A stretch of DNA of 64,000 nucleotides, taken from assembly GCA_023333565.1 (NCBI GenBank), contig JAJKFH010000115.1, positions 3,782,001-3,846,000 of the forward strand, in the 5' to 3' direction. A program made the translations under genes and the position numbers. This document shows positions 13,901 to 28,858 of the stretch, in pieces. The stretch is from Puffinus mauretanicus. Taxonomy: Eukaryota > Chordata > Aves > Procellariiformes > Procellariidae. The notes beneath the pieces are model-generated. The model worked only from the letters and a program-made list of their open reading frames with translations, did not search any database and was not told where the DNA came from. How positions within the stretch are numbered: the stretch's first letter is position 1; the number at the start of each line of letters is the position of its first letter.

Positions 13901-16900
13901 TCCACATCATAAAAACACAGAATCCTCCCATGGTTCATGGCTTTTCTATCTTTCTCTTTTCCTTCTCTCTCACATAGAGAAAAGAGCTGAGCATCTGGTT
14001 TTGCAATTTGGAGTTGTGCCCTTGGCTCTCAATAAATTAACATATGATCAAACCCATTTGCACCTGTGCAAACTGGTAGTCTCTAGCCAACCTTATTTAT
14101 TTTTTTCAGTTCATTTTCTAGATTTAGCTAAAGTTTGAAAAGTCAAGTCCAAAACTAAAGCAAAAGAAAGCAGTCTAAATATTGACTCATAGTATGCTTA
14201 TTGAATAAATGTCAATCTTTTTTTTTTTTTCTGTTTGCATTTTTTGTAAACCAAAAAATTTCATAAGGGAACATTGCACATTAATAATGCATTCCTGTTT
14301 TCACAACCGAAAGATGTGAACGTTGAGGGTATTAACCTTCTCAAACACTGAAGAGAGAACTTTTGTAAGAAATAGTTAAGTAAGACTCACAAAGCCTTTT
14401 ATCCTCTGAACTTGACTTCTTCATGTATTTTCCTATGACCACTGATAAACACCACACTTTTGCCATACACTTCACAAATCTATAAAAATATGACTCTATA
14501 ACCAAAACAATATTTTCTTTAATGCCAAAGCAATGCCTCACAAAGACACTGATATTTTTCCTTGAAATTAAAGACTAACAGGTGAGTTGGATATCCCAAG
14601 GCAAAGTTAAGGATCATTAGCACTGACAAAACAAAAGGGTTACTGTTATCAGAATTGTACATCAGGAAGATTATGGCTGTTACAAACTGCACTCAGGTCT
14701 TTGTTTTGGGTGTTTCTTGAAAAGATTGTCTTATATAAAAGATCCACTTTTCTTGCTTTAATTTTTCAACCAAATTGAATGGTTTTCTTTGTACTCAAAC
14801 TCTACTGTATGTTTTTCACACAATGCATTAGTATCTATGTATTCATAACTGAGATCATTCTGTATAAACCTTATTTACTTGCAGGATGAGCATCTCACAG
14901 CATACCGAGAATGGACTCAATCCAAAAATCGATGTAATGTAAAGCAAAGATTTCCGCCATCTCTCTAAATTAGAAGTCATCAGCCCCTAGGTGTGAGACC
15001 AATACAACACATTTATTACAGCAAATAGAAGTCATCATTCTTTTTCTTAGTTTAGGCACGCAAATTCTCAATCCGTTTACAATGGTGTACTTTGCAAACA
15101 AGCATTCTGAGCACTGTTTATGCCATGTCTATTTCTTCAGAAATGGTCAGCTACCAAAATGTTTGATCTGGATAAATAATTTAAGGAACTTCCAGAAGTT
15201 TTAAATGTGTGGTTTTTTTCCTAACTTTCAGTTGCCAAAACAGCTTCCTGGCCAGCCTAGTAGTTGTTTGTAAAATAAAGAAACTTACAGAATGAAAACC
15301 AGTCATTTCAACTTGTTGCAAATCATAAACTCCATGCAACTAACCTCTTCCTCATAAGACCACAGCAGCTGTCCCCCAGATCTTTTCAGACTGATTACAG
15401 TTTAGCTGCCTGTCTTCTGTCTTCTATGAGTTTAAAACAGGTTGGCATGCTCTGGGAAGGTAAAGCTGGGAAGGTATTATGAACTTCAGTAAAAAAATCC
15501 CAAGACCCAGGGAGAATCCTTGAGGAAAAAGACACAGAAAGCAAATTTATTTGGAAGTTTAAGAATTAAGTTTCATGACACTTGGGAGGAAGGATGCAAA
15601 TTTCAGGCTGACATATGTAACTGAGATCCATAATATAAGTTTTAACAGAGATTAAATCTCATAACATAGATGAAATAACAGAGATTAAATTAGAACTAAA
15701 TTGTAAGCAATTATATGTCTAATTTTGCAGTTTGTTTGACAGATTGAACTTCACCAAAGCAAACAGAGCAAGAGCAAGAACAATGAGTAAGGAAAAAAAA
15801 AATTTGAATGATAAGATGGATGTGAGTGGTAATAATCTGGTTTTAGATCAGCCCATATAATTGGAGAAAACAGAAAACGGTATCATGCCCAAGGCCTTTA
15901 GGCTTTTTCCCCTTAATTTTATCAACCGTGTAATTTATTAACAATAAAAGATACTGCATTTCCCTGTTTTTTTTCCTATTACATCTTTAGACCTATTACA
16001 GCTACAATAGTGGTCTGCAGAATTCTTATGTGGTTTTGTCCATGAACATTAATGTAAATAGATTTTTGTTCAAACCAAAAGTTGTGATGTGTCAACTCCT
16101 TAAGGAAATACCTGAGTTTGCATTTGAATATTGATATGATAATATAAGCTTCAACTGTTCTTTCCTAGTAAAGCTGCAGTCATTCAATTAGAGAGCAGTT
16201 GAGACCATGTGAAATGGTGGGGGTCTGTCACAGACTGTGAATAATGAACTTCAGATAGTTGAAGACATCTTCAAAGTGAACACATCAAACACCTTCTAGC
16301 CTGCCATATGTTTGTATCTAGTCTTCAGTTAACAATTGCAAAATAATAACAATCTGAAGCTGCTTACATATAATTTGCAAGAATAAAAGGGCTAAACAGT
16401 TTGCCAACTTCAGCTATGAAGAAAGATCTGATGGACAAAAGGCTAGTCCTTTTATAGTAAAGATTTCACTGACACAGTCAATGAATAGTTCAGAGATTTT
16501 GGGAGGAGGGGGGCTGGTAAGATAAAACTACTGCAGCTATTTCCTTTAAGACTACTAGTACTTTTAGAAAGTAATAATAAAAATAAAATTAAATCATAAA
16601 AAACCACCAGCCCTAATTACCCTAATAAATCAGTTACTTTTCTGTCTAAGGATATTCATTCTACATAAGCAGAATCTATATTTGCCAAATAAAGGATGTT
16701 CATATAGAATGACTTCATAGCACAATGCATTGCAATGCAATAGTTCTATAATATTGTGTGTTCTTCATGTTTTTAGTTGCCTTACAATCACATTTCTATG
16801 TCTTTACCTCTCACACCCTTGTAAATCTTTCAGTTCCTCTTCAGTAGCTTACTCCACAGCTGCCCCAGATGGACAACTGACAGCATATGCTGTGGCTGTG

Positions 16901-19900
16901 TGCAGGCTGTGTATACTCCTGCTAGCCAGCAAGTGTGCACATAGCGATAGACTTAACAGCTGGCCACACAAAACTGATAATTGCTGATCTCATGAAACTT
17001 GCTGGATTTTAATTATCTTCATGACCTTTAATCCTCTGTAAATTTGGCTCAAATTGATAAGTACATCGAAAACTTCTTGGAGAAAGACAGACCATGTGAT
17101 TGCAGCACTGCCTTGTTTCTAAAAGAAATCCTAAGAAATATTTCTGAACTAACCTCAGTCAGACGACAGCAGGTCAGAAAATTATGGATCAAGGTCACAA
17201 TAGTTTTTGAGTCAAGAGAGGGACATTAGCAACAACATTCAATCTGAGATACAAGTCAAATGTTGGAGGATCACAGGTTTTATTTTAGTCACCTTTGTTA
17301 CTGAGACTGAATAATTTTCTGGAAACTGATTACCTATCAAAAGAACAACTGCAGGAAAAAATGAGCCTAAACATAAACAAGTGCATGGAAAGGTATGTCA
17401 AAATGCAAATTATTTCAGTGTGAGATTAGGATTCACAATCAGTGACAGGTATACTCAAATTTCAGGTTAACTTAGCCCATTACTGGGCGTGCTGAAATCC
17501 AACTGCTTAAGAAATAATGTATGACTGAGAAATGTAATGAGCAGGAAGCAAAAGGAGAAGCAGAAAGCAGCAGATAGCTGATCTTTACTTCATAGGAATT
17601 TTTATAGCAAAGAAAGTTTTGCAAAATCAAGAGCTCTGTGGGAAGTTCTTTTGGTGGCTTTTGGTTTAAGGTGTGGAAAAATAAGTCAGCAAGAATAGAA
17701 AAGCATGTATTAAATCAAAGTAAAATGCTACCTAACTGAACTACCAAAAAAAATGGCTGGAATGTGTACATAAACTATTTGTCAAATAATACTGACTAAT
17801 GAACAAATTTGTAAAAATTAAAGATCAGGAGAAAATTTATAATGAAAAGTGGATTATAGCTGTTGAAAAAGTCCCATAAGTTCATCTGTCTATAAGTCTG
17901 ACAAGACAGAAAATCATATTCATAGTCAAAACATTTAAAATGTATAGTATTACTGAAAGATAATTTTTAAAGAAGGTGAAAATCAACACATGGCATTTTT
18001 ATTGAAGGTAGCTTGGCTGCACCTTTTATACTAACTCTGAATCTACTACACTAAAAGCAACGGTCACCTCAAAGCCCTTAGATTTCTCTACTACTTCTGC
18101 CACGTCTCTCATTCTCAGTCTTTGTGACACATTCTGTTACACGTTTTGGTTCTCCAGATTCAGAATTATGCTTCCTAAAAATAAGTGCAAAAGGAATCTC
18201 TATCACTTTTTCACTAATCTGCAGAAGATTTACTGGTAAGAACTTATCTCTTCGTGGTCTATATTGGTCTTACCCCTCTGGGAGAAAAGCAAGCATGATG
18301 GCCTGAAATCAGGAACATAAAAATACAACAAAGATGTACTTCTCTGATCACTTAATATGGCTCAGAAGGAGGTGTTCTTTCACAGTGTCTAATAAATATC
18401 AAAGTAAACTTGGATGGAACACATTTTTCAGTAGCAGACAAATGAAAATTATTCTCTGGCTGAGACAAGCACCATACATTTTTATGACTCACTACTTCTC
18501 TTGCTTCCTCAAAAGAATGGGTAAATACATAGGCTACTCAGAGAGCTTCAGTGAGAGGATTTTAACTACAACACTGTTCACAGAACTGTTCAAATGTAGG
18601 TCCAAGAGAAAAAAAAAAAAAAACACCAAAACCTTGTCCCATTATTAATTTATCAAGTTCAAAGATTCTCCCTGCAGAGCCTACATGATGCCAGAGAAAA
18701 TAATATATTGTATAAAATAGGGTAAACGAATACAATAAGTTAGATATAAATCCAAATCAGCTTGAACGCTACACATTAAGGAACACAGACATTTGAAATA
18801 CTACTGGACCGTGAACCCTAAGATCAGAAATACTACAATACTAGGCTGTGAAATGTAGGAAGGTTTAACACATATGCACGTGTTTCTTCCTCTTATGACT
18901 CATCAGAAGGTTGACAAGTGTTGTTAATGAAGCTAACTTCAGGTTAGTATGAATATACTATATGCCTATGTATTTCCTAAATTAAGGATTATAAAAAGGA
19001 AAGATATAGCTAAAGGCGAAAAACAACAAACTGTATTTTCACTTGTAGGGAAATCTTAGAAGAAGACATGCATATTTAGTAGAAGCCTCTGAAGATAGCT
19101 ATGCAGTTTTTCTTCTAGGCCAGGAATCTGTATTTCCATCTTGCAAGAAAACAAGAAGTAAATGAGAAAAGTGAATATAACAAATATAAATATAAAATCA
19201 AATAAATGAAATTAGTATTGCTGTCAAATTAACATAACTATAAATTAAAGTATAAAACCTATTTTAATATTCTGGAAGGATATAATTCCTACATATAAGA
19301 AAATCCAAACAAATTCAGTGGAAGCAAGCTCTCTTTAGTTGCTTAAGTCTTCTAGATTTTCAGCTTTGAACTAAATTTTTCTCAGGTACGGGGAAAGTCC
19401 AACACTTTTTTTGCAGTATGTTAGCTGAATCCATAATGGACATTCTAAACCTACACATTTGGTGTTCGTTTTAACCTGAAATGTGAAAGGACTGTGTACC
19501 ATCTCTCCACTGTGAGAACTAGGACAGTGAAACCAATAAGTAGAGAATACATTTTCTCTGGGTTTCAGCATTTTAAAAGCTACGCAGAAACAAGACAGAT
19601 TTGTTTTCTTGTATTTCGTATCAGAACTGGATGATGCAAAATGATATGTTCCCTTTGGCTGTCTTTATGAAGAATCATTTCTTGTCACTTTATATTCATG
19701 AGGTAATTCAATTTAATGCATGTTTTTATCAGATGTCTAAGAGGCGCAGGGAAGCGGATTACTGTCTGGGTCATTTGTGTAAGAAACACCTTAAAGTACA
19801 GAACAGTTAACTCGAGGATAAAATAAAATATTCATAATTTCAAAGCTAGATCTAGATTAAACAGCCTTTTTATTGTTGTTGTTTACCACATAACAAAACA

Positions 19901-22900
19901 AAAAGAACGACCTTTAAGAGGAACTTGAAAACATTATAGAAGTTCTTCTTACTTTTGCTAAATTCTCTGTCATGAAGAATTTTTCAAACATGAATGGACC
20001 CCTGCACCTAAGCTCTTCAGGGAGAGAATAATAACAAGTTAATATTCATGACCAAAAGGGAAAGAACCCATGAAAATTTGTACTAGGTAAGGTCCTGAAA
20101 TTCTTCTATAATATTGCTGCTATCAGGAGGAGACACAAACCTCCTCAGGCTTTATCTCCCATGAGCCTCTCCTTTTTAGTCTGTTCCTCTCAAGCCTTTC
20201 TATGACTTTCATTGTTTTTATAGTTTGTGATCAATTATATTAAGTTGGTGAAACAAACATATTACAATATTCTAATTGGCATGTGTTTTGCCTTGTTTTG
20301 CTGATGGCGATGATAACAAAAAAATTCTATCATCTGCCTCACTTTATTTACATAATAGGTAGGTAGTACTGGTTATAGTAGAAGGGGTATTAATGTTTTA
20401 AAGTGTATTAAGGAAAATCAATATAAGGTTCCTCATAAGTATAATAATGATCATCTACATATTATATATCATATCTATATACCTATATTTACTTTTTCTT
20501 CTCTGTTTTATCATTTCTAATTGACTCTTGAAAAAAATCAATTTGAACTGAATTTCAAATTCATTGAAATTGACTTCTCTCATTAAACTATAAAAAGATC
20601 ATTATCAATCAGTTGGGAAACTCAAGATCTCGATCTAAAATGTTAGTCAGAAGACTGTGTTATATCCCATTCTTGGGAAAAAACAAACCAAAACAAAAGT
20701 CCTACACAATGCTAAGATAGTTCCAGAAGATGGCCACTCCCTTTCCTGTGTCAGGATGTCTAAGAAGCATGGCACCTTTTCATTAAGAAATAGCTATTTT
20801 CAATACTCTTGGGCCTTTAACCTTGATAATCTATTACCTTTATCTTCATGTCTGTAGAAAGTAGCATTAAAGTGTCTCATTATCAGAAAGCTGCAATTTG
20901 GAGAAAGAACATCAGAAGAGACAGGCAGGTGCTACATCTTCAAGAGTACCAATTAATTCTCATTGTTTTTTTGACTTAGTAATTGTAACTTTGGTGGGAA
21001 ATACATACAAAATGTATACAAATTGGGACCATTTAAAACTGAAATATTATGGCAATTTCAACTTATTCATTTAATGTATATTTTAGCCTCACAAAATCCA
21101 GATGTATTAAAAATGTTATGAACAAAAGACAATTCAAATGCCCAAATAACATAATATGCTATTATGATGCAATATTCATATTTCTTTTTCCATTACAGAA
21201 ATCCAGTATTACATATAGGTGTTAACAATAGTATCCCCTACAAATCAAACACAAGATTTAAAAATTTCATTAACTTTTGCTCCCTCCCTCTAAGCACCAA
21301 CATTACACAAATACAATATGAACTGCATCATTTACTTACAACAGACCATTTCAGTATTGCTTGCATTCTACTTGGCAAGCAGATTTTAGCTTCATTTGCC
21401 TATACACAGGATTTGCTGGAAGTTGTACAGTATAGTTCATGAAGCACTGAACGCAAGGTAGCAGTGTTAAGCCTGCCTCTCATTTACATTTGTTTGTTTC
21501 TGCTTGCTGCTGTGCTAACTACTTTTCATGAAGGTACCTCTCAACCTAGACTACAGTCAGAGCAAGCCTGTCAGGTTTTTTTTGCAAAGCATGGCATAGA
21601 CGTAATTGCATACCCTAACATGTATTCTAAGCCACGGGTTAGGGGCAACAAACTAAAACTCCCAAGCCCCATAACTCCTGGTGATCTGGAGGTTTAAAGC
21701 TAAAGAGGAAATAATCAGAACTCCTATTTCCTTATTTTCAATATCTCATTAATTTAAACCAATTCATGATTATCTGAAGTTTTTCTTCTAAGTCCAAGGC
21801 TGGTCATCCAGGACATGGTTATTTCTAAGTTTTATGATTTGCATAAGAAACACTAATGAGATAAACATCTCATTTGAGCAGGAACACTATAAGATCATAA
21901 TACCAGACTTAGCTGATGTTGTTAAACAGTAACAGAATCATTCCATTTAACAAAAAAAAAAAAAAAAAAAAAAAAAGCTTTGCAAGGTTTTGGTTTATCA
22001 GTGAAAATCTTTATTACTTAAGCTAGCTTGAAATAATAGGAAGCCCATTAGTAGAAAACTGAATATCCTCTGGTTAAGGTGCCGTATTTTAAAAATTCTT
22101 AAAAATAATGTCAGTTGCTCATTTTTTTCATACTTCAATACCCAAGAGGCAGTTCACCAGGCAACTGAAATCATTTCACCACAGCCAGTTATCTGGCTTC
22201 TTAAAAAAAAAAAAAAATGTCAGAAGAGGCAAAAATCTATTTTGAATATATGCTTCCAGGTCTTCAAGATGAAGAGACTTTCAGAGATAGGAAATGGAAG
22301 GTTAAATAATAGCTCCCACCAAGCTAGGAGGAAAGTTACCTTTTTCCTGAGATATCTATTCTATGGTAATAGACTATAGATTAGTATATAACTTATTCAT
22401 GGCTAATGATGTATGTCACTGCGCACAGAGAGATTTGAGTAGTTGCAGTTTGGTGCTGTACCATTTCTAGCCTCAGAATCAGTAGGTGTGCTGACAGGAA
22501 GTCAGACAAGTACAAAAATGTCATAAGTTATATTATCTGTGTTTCCAAAACTAGCATGGTTCCTGCCAGCTTCAGAGTTATCCTGTCTACTCTACTGTAT
22601 GCTATGGACATGTCCTTAGAAGTCTAGGTATGTCAGTTGGTAAGATGTTAAACATAAATCTCATGATAGCTGCTGTTTTTCTGGAAGATCCTGAGGCAAG
22701 AATTCAAAGCCCACATGAAAATCTCATCTTGCATATTAAAAATTATGCTTGTATTTCTTCAAGTCATGGAAAAAAGTTTTGAAATTTCACTGAAAATGTA
22801 CCCTAAAGGACAAGAAAGCTAAGAGAAATACAAATGCAAACCCCCAAATCCCTTTTTTTTTTTTCGTTTTTAAGGAAGTGATTTTTTAATGATTATAAAA

Positions 22901-24929
22901 TCTTGAGATGTTTTTGGTTTTCAGGTACTGAAAAAAAGTCCTAAAAAAGAGAGGAAAAAACAGTCAGAATAGAAGAAACATAGTGGATATGCTTCTTCCA
23001 CATATGACATATCCATGGGACAACCCAGAATCTTTTGGGGAATATGCAGCTCCCAAAGGACAACCTATCTTCACTGCACCAAACATAGCTACTGATGTGT
23101 GCCGTGTGTGCCTTTATTACTCTCTACCTTTTAGAAAGTCAGAAATCTAAATGTTACTATTTCCCAAGCACAGGATCTACATTTCTGCAAACTGCTTTTA
23201 GCATCCATTACACCTATTATATCTGGCACCATAACATCATATTCTGAACCTGTCTCTATATAACATTTCATTAAACCAACCATTTGTGTAGCATATGGTT
23301 ATGCCAAAGATGCATCATGAGAACAATAAGTAGCAAATAATACTTTTAGCAGTAAAAGTTTTTATTGAGAGCTCTATTATTTACTCTGAGCACCTCCTCA
23401 GAGGTATTGAGTGCTCTTGATTTTGCTAAATTCATTGGAAGCTGAGGATGCTTATCACGTTGTATGATGTTGTTAGCACCCAGAAGAAGTGGAAACATAG
23501 CAAACACGGTTTTCTGACTGGTTATACGGTGTTATGTCCATACTCCATCATACTTCAAGGCTTGACTTTATGTAAAGTCAAAAAAACCCATCAGGGTCAA
23601 GTAGTCTAGCAGACCAGCAGCAAGGATTGTGAAATTAAAGAAGAGAAATAAAAAGTATATTGGAAGCGTCTATTGGGGATAGCCTGAGCTCTTCTCTGCT
23701 GTTATTTGTCACCTACTAACTGCCCATTATAAGAAGTTGTTATGGGGGAAAAAGGAACACACCAAAATCATGATACTGCTAAGTTCAACTTACTATGCAG
23801 ACCAAATAAGAGAGAGGCAGCGTCAGGAAAAGCTTATCCTCATGCACACACACACAATTAACTGAGACCTGCCCCAGTTATCGTTGCAGTGACCAGCATA
23901 GTTCAGCCACGGGAACACAACTTTCACTCAGGGCAGTCTCAGCGTCTCGTTCAGGGCAGCAGCTCAGCACCAACATGTAACTTTTCCATCTTGGGCACTC
24001 TGCTTCTTGAAGGCATTGGATGTCCATGTAACAACATTTTCCCCAATCTTTGTTACTGGTGGGGTTAAATAGCCAGATCACATACAATCAAATAATTATT
24101 ACAGTGTACCTTTCCAGGAGTTTCAGGTATTGATCTGTCACTTCTTGATCTGTACCAAGGCTCATCACACTCAGTTTTTGTTTTCATTATCCTGTCATTC
24201 ATATATCATTATATTCATTTACTCAACTCTTGATCAAAGCAAGGTCATGATGTTCCTGTGTCAGATGTAAAGGAAACATTTTTTCTTTTAGCATGCTCAT
24301 TTATAATGAAATTAAGAAATTTCCTGAAGAATCATTGTGCATATTTTCTCTACTTTTAGGGAAGAAAATGAATAACCTTACTTGATGGGCCAGATGTTCA
24401 GGTGACGTAAATCTTAGTAGCATGACTGACTCTAAATATGTCTAGTTCCAGAGAAGGACATACTCTCATTTCTCAGTTCATCTGAGTTTTTCCTACCCCA
24501 CCACCTCTTCTGAATTTCGTATCAGTTTGGCACATAGCATTCATCAAACATTAATGGTGATTTAATGTGAAATTAAACACTATTAGAACAACAAAATACC
24601 CTATCTCTGTTCAGAATTACTTGGTTGTTCTATCTGTCATTTTACTTCTCAAGTCCCTTAATGTACTCTACTGTCATAGCATCAGCTGATTTCCTCTGAA
24701 ATGTAAAAATCTTTACAGTAATCTTTAAAAGCTTTCTTATAGTTTCCTCTGGATAAGCAATTTATACTTATTAATCCCTAGCAGACACTGTCATATTCTG
24801 ACAGGCCTATTCAGATAATACTGAGAAGCTAAAATTACATCTTCCTTATTTCTTTTCTTGGGCCAGATTCTGCTCTCACTAATAATGCGAGTGTTCCAGA
24901 CAAATAACGTTGCTTTAACCTCCACTTCC
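7917..24929. other. AT-rich intergenic DNA, no gene recognised
   Basis: Seventeen kilobases with only short, unconvincing reading frames (longest about 104 codons). Simple features: a 15-bp tandem duplication near 10287-10315, two copies of ATTGTACTGTATA near 10767 and 10801, a 25-A run at 21952-21976 and several shorter A or T runs. Near 11286-11350 the motif AGGTGCCTAA followed by AGGCACCT resembles very old amniote repeats, but too little remains to name one. I saw no clear CR1 or LTR in this stretch. Confidence 0.65.
21952..21976. repeat. poly(A) run
   Basis: Twenty-five uninterrupted A. No open frame or recognisable retroposon lies directly upstream, so it is simple sequence rather than proof of a processed pseudogene. 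Confidence 0.9.
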
Positions 24930-24943
24930 AAGATTTTCCTGCA

Positions 24944-25540
24944 GAGAAGCACTTAGGAGTACTGGTGAATGAAAAGCTGGACATGAGCTGGCAATGTGCA
25001 CTCACAGTCCAGAAAGCCAACCATAGCCTGGGCTGCATAACAAGAAGCGTGGCCAGCAGGTCGAGGGAGGTGATTCTGCCCCTCCACTCTGCTCTGGTGA
25101 GACTCCACCTGAAGTGCTGCGTCCAGCTCTGGAGCCCTCAGCACAAGAAAGACATGGACCTGTTGGAGCAGGTCCAGAAGAGGGCTACAAAAATGATCAG
25201 GGGGATGGGACACCTCTCCTATGAGGAAAGGCTGAGAGAGCTGGGGTTCTTCAGCCTGGAGAAGAGAAGGCTTTGGGGAGACCTTATTGCAGCCTTTCAG
25301 TACTTAAAGGGGGCTTATAAGAAAGATGGGGACAGACTTTTTAGCAGGGCCTGTGGTGGTAGCACAAGGGGTAATAGTTTTAAACTAAAAGAGGGTAGAT
25401 TTAGACTAGATATAAGGAGGAAGTTTTTTACAATGAGGGTGATGAGACACTGGCAGAGGTTGCCCAGAGAGGTGGTAGATGCCCCATCCCTGGAAACATT
25501 CAAGGTCAGGTTGGATGGGTCTCTGAGCAACCTGATCTAG
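24944..25540 (+). pseudogene. CR1 ORF2 C-terminal remnant
   Basis: One uninterrupted frame of roughly 195 codons matching the region C-terminal to the reverse transcriptase of CR1 ORF2. Recognisable blocks include [57 protein letters not shown] and [19 protein letters not shown]. The endonuclease and the catalytic reverse transcriptase motifs are lost with the 5' truncation, so the piece cannot mobilise itself. No start codon belongs to it. Lack of stops suggests moderate age. Confidence 0.85.
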
Positions 25541-25610
25541 TTGAAGATGTCCCTACTCATTGCAGGGGGATTGGACTAGGTGAGCTTTAAAGGTCCCTTC
25601 CAACCCAACT

Positions 25611-25637
25611 ATTCTATGATTCTATGATTCTATGATT
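25611..25637 (+). repeat. CR1 3' terminal octamer repeat
   Basis: Three tandem ATTCTATG units plus a partial one. These microsatellite-like octamers at the extreme 3' end are characteristic of CR1, which lacks a poly(A) tail, and are thought to be used in initiating reverse transcription. Confidence 0.92.
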
Positions 25638-28590
25638 TTCAGAAAAAAATTTCCACATTTTTGTGGAAGCATTTTTGTACATTGGGTACCACAATGTAGC
25701 TAAGCAATTCTTTGGGATTTTCTTGTGTTGCTTATGCTTTTTAAAAATGCATTGCATTAAAATACTTATAATTATATATATTTATTTGTGCATTTACACA
25801 AAGTAAAAACCTAAGAGTTGTGCAAGACCTTTGCCTTTGCACTTTTCATTACCAGAGTGATGCTCCATATGGTGACCCTTCCTCATGCTCAAAACAGCTG
25901 GCAGAAGATTACAGTAAACATGATTCCCACCCAGTGTGTTTCCAGAGGAGAGGAATATTAAAATGGACTTTAAAGTTATTTATTTTGGAGAAGGTATCCA
26001 AATATCATGTTGGTGAACAGCAATATGAAAAAGCAAGATGGGTGGGATGCAAATTTTACATTTTCCAATGAATATATAATAGTTTCCATTGATGAGATTA
26101 ATTAAAATAAGTCATTGCAGAATTATTTTATATGCTTTGAAAACAAGAGAACATATAATAATTAATAAATTATTAATAAATAATATTTTTAACAGATGGA
26201 TTTTCCCTCTTGTCCTGCAGCCAGTTCTCCTATTGGACTTTGCATTATTTCTAGTGTAGCAAGGATTTCTCTTTTTTATGTTTATAGTGCCAGACAACTA
26301 TCTTGTTTTTGACAGCATGAGTGAGGGCTGATTGTTCCTAATCACTTCACCTTTACAATTTTAAAAATTGATTTGGAACTATCCTGTCCTTCTGGAGACT
26401 CTTTAAAGCATTCTGATTTTTAGTAGGCAAATGCTAAATCCTTTTTTGAAAATTAGGCTCTTTCAGAGATACCTCAAAATTAGGCTTCCAGAAACAAAAG
26501 AACTCCAAACCACTTCTCATTTTTGAAAATGTAGGCTGCAGCTCATGGGAAATGCCATTAAAAGAAGCTATTCATACACAGTCTATAAAATCAATGTGTA
26601 AAAAATTGAAAGTCTTGTTCTGTTCAAGAATACAAAAAAAGTAATACATTAAACAGTTAAACTTCCCTTCTGTATCCTGTGGTGTGAGATGGTTTCTTAT
26701 CTTTATCTGAGGGCCATCTGGTACATGCTGTTTTGCACTAGGACTTTGAGAAAAGGATGAGTTGAATGCAAGAGATGGCAGTCTGACAAAGAATAAAGAC
26801 ATACTTCTGAATGCATTGAACATGACTTATAACATGTTTCTATCTTAGAAGATGTAAAAGTTCACAAGTGACAAATATTTCTTTTAATATATTTATATGA
26901 ACATCCCTAAGCTGTCCAACATCCAATTATTTTTTACTGCTATTGCAAAGTGCTCTGTTCACAAAAGAATTATGCCCCAGTGCAAGGCTGAATTTAGTCT
27001 GCTTTTTCCTTATTTAAGTGTGCACTTAAATGGAATTGCCATTCTGAAACATGGCTTAGTCATCCTGTGACTCTTCTGCCACGCAAGGATAGTAGGCAAA
27101 TGCAAGAGGGAAGAGAGATAATTAGACATCATGTAGAGTTGCCTGTATACTAATAAGAAATATGATTTATAACCTAAAAAACGATGACATTTAAAAAATG
27201 TGGGTGTATTGGGAATGAAGCTCAGAGGAATTTAAAACTTACAGTATTTGCATGTAACTAATGCCACAGTTCTTTGTGGTGTCATTGTTCTGTATGCTGT
27301 TGGTTTTTTACTGCTCATATCTATTTCATATAGGTTTAAAACCTAGTCACTGAGAAACCTCACATTAGGACCAAAAAAGGTAATTAATAACCTTGGTATG
27401 GAAAGAAGACACAAATACATACACAGCTGCCCCCAATTATTTTTTTAAGAGCACAGAAATGTTGAAATACTGTTCAGGTATCATCAGCATGGAACTCCTT
27501 GCAAAAACAAACAAACAAACAAACACACAACAGAAGATGTTGATGACAGTTGGTACATCCTGATATCAACATTTCATATTTCTCCTCTGCCAGCCAAGAA
27601 GAATAAACTGTTGCTTGGTCATTTTCTTGTCCTGAGGCAAAATGAAGGCAATTGTAATACCACTTTCCTGACCTCTCAAGATAGTAAGTAATTAGTCCAG
27701 CTACTTTTCCTTATTGAACTCAACTGCTCCTTCCAGCTATCAACAGAGAGGTGATCAGGACAGTGTTTCTCAGAGAGAATTCTAGCTCTTGAGTCTGCTC
27801 AAATCAAAAGGCCAAATTGAAATCAGAAGATGATAGTAATTTATAATCTGAGAATAGTTTACTAGGCCAGACCCAAAGTTTTATATAATTACTCAGAGGT
27901 CTACTTAAACTTCAGAAAATCCTATGTTTCAGGTGTGATCAATTCCAATTATTCTTCTCAGTAAGCTCTAAAGCAGCCCTTTCCTCTTCCCTTATTTTAA
28001 TTTTGTATTTGCCCATTTTGTAAGATTCTAGGTAGCCAAGTAATGCACAGTATATAGGGCCCATACTTCCAGTTTAAATATCAAATCTGGATTTTATAAA
28101 CACCGCCATTAGTGATGGCATTACATTTTCATTAGCAGGCAAAGTTAGCTCTTGAAAACATAACACAGTGGTTTATCTATCAGGTAGACTCATCTTGTTC
28201 CAAGTACATACTGATAACGAGTACAAATACATTCATTATTGCTAACACAAGGAAAACTTCATTATCATGTTTTACTCTAATTCCCTCCCTGTTCCTTTTA
28301 TATCATTAAAACACATACAATTCAAGGCATGTGGATGACTTTACATCTTTATTACAATATGTCTTTCAAGACAGTAGTCATGGGTAAGTTTCTTTGGCTT
28401 TCAGGAAAAGGAGCTGGACATTTTCGATAACATTTAGCTTTCTCATCTTCAGATCAGAGTCCCACAGAATTAAGCATAAGAAGAATTGTCCAGCCTAAGT
28501 GGCTGATTGTTTTTTTTCGGAGAATAAAGAGTGACCCAACGACACAGGTGCCCTAAACACAGAACAATAAGTATGCCCACATACGTAAAT
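25638..28590. other. AT-rich intergenic DNA, no gene recognised
   Basis: No credible reading frame and no recognisable transposon. The only notable simple repeat is an AAAC run near 27505-27524. Confidence 0.65.
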
Positions 28591-28858
28591 AGAATCACAC
28601 AATCACAGAACTGAGAGGTTGGAAGGGACCTCTGGAGATCTTTTGGCCCAAGCCCTTGCTCAAAGCTGGGCCAACTACAGCATGTTGCTCAAGGCTGTGT
28701 CCTATCAGATCTCAACAACTTCAAGCATGCAGAACTCCACAAACTCTCTGGGTCCCTGCTCCAGTGTTTGACCACCTTCAGAATGGAAAAGTTTTTCATT
28801 ATATCTAATTGGAATTTCCCTTGTTGTAACTCATGTTTTTCCTTCAACCCTGTTGTTT
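28591..28858 (-). mobile_element. Old CR1 LINE 3' tail
   Basis: On the plus strand the block opens with AGAATCACACAATCACAG and GGTTGGAAGGGACCTCTGGAG, the reverse complement of a CR1 3' end. It continues with diverged equivalents of the C-terminal ORF2 segment (CTCCACAAACTCTCTGGG, then AAGTTTTTCATTATATCTAA). Many substitutions and no open frame indicate an old copy. The 5' edge of the element (right side) fades out gradually and is approximate. Confidence 0.82.

Larger units (their letters stand above)
24930..25637 (+). mobile_element. CR1 LINE, 5'-truncated 3' fragment
   Basis: About 0.7 kb of a CR1 non-LTR retrotransposon: the C-terminal end of ORF2, a short 3' UTR and the diagnostic terminal octamer ATTCTATG in three copies (25611-25634). 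Severe 5' truncation is the normal outcome of target-primed reverse transcription. The exact 5' edge is uncertain by some tens of bases. Its protein and 3' UTR differ clearly from the CR1 copies at 29.6-31.8 kb and 52.9-57.3 kb, so it is a different subfamily. Confidence 0.93.

Noticed and set aside
21952..21976. Poly(A) run as the tail of a processed pseudogene
   Set aside because: No coding remnant upstream and no flanking duplication visible.
1..24900. Dozens of 60-117-codon frames
   Set aside because: Lengths expected by chance in this much AT-rich DNA, no paired conserved domains, no consistent splice structure.
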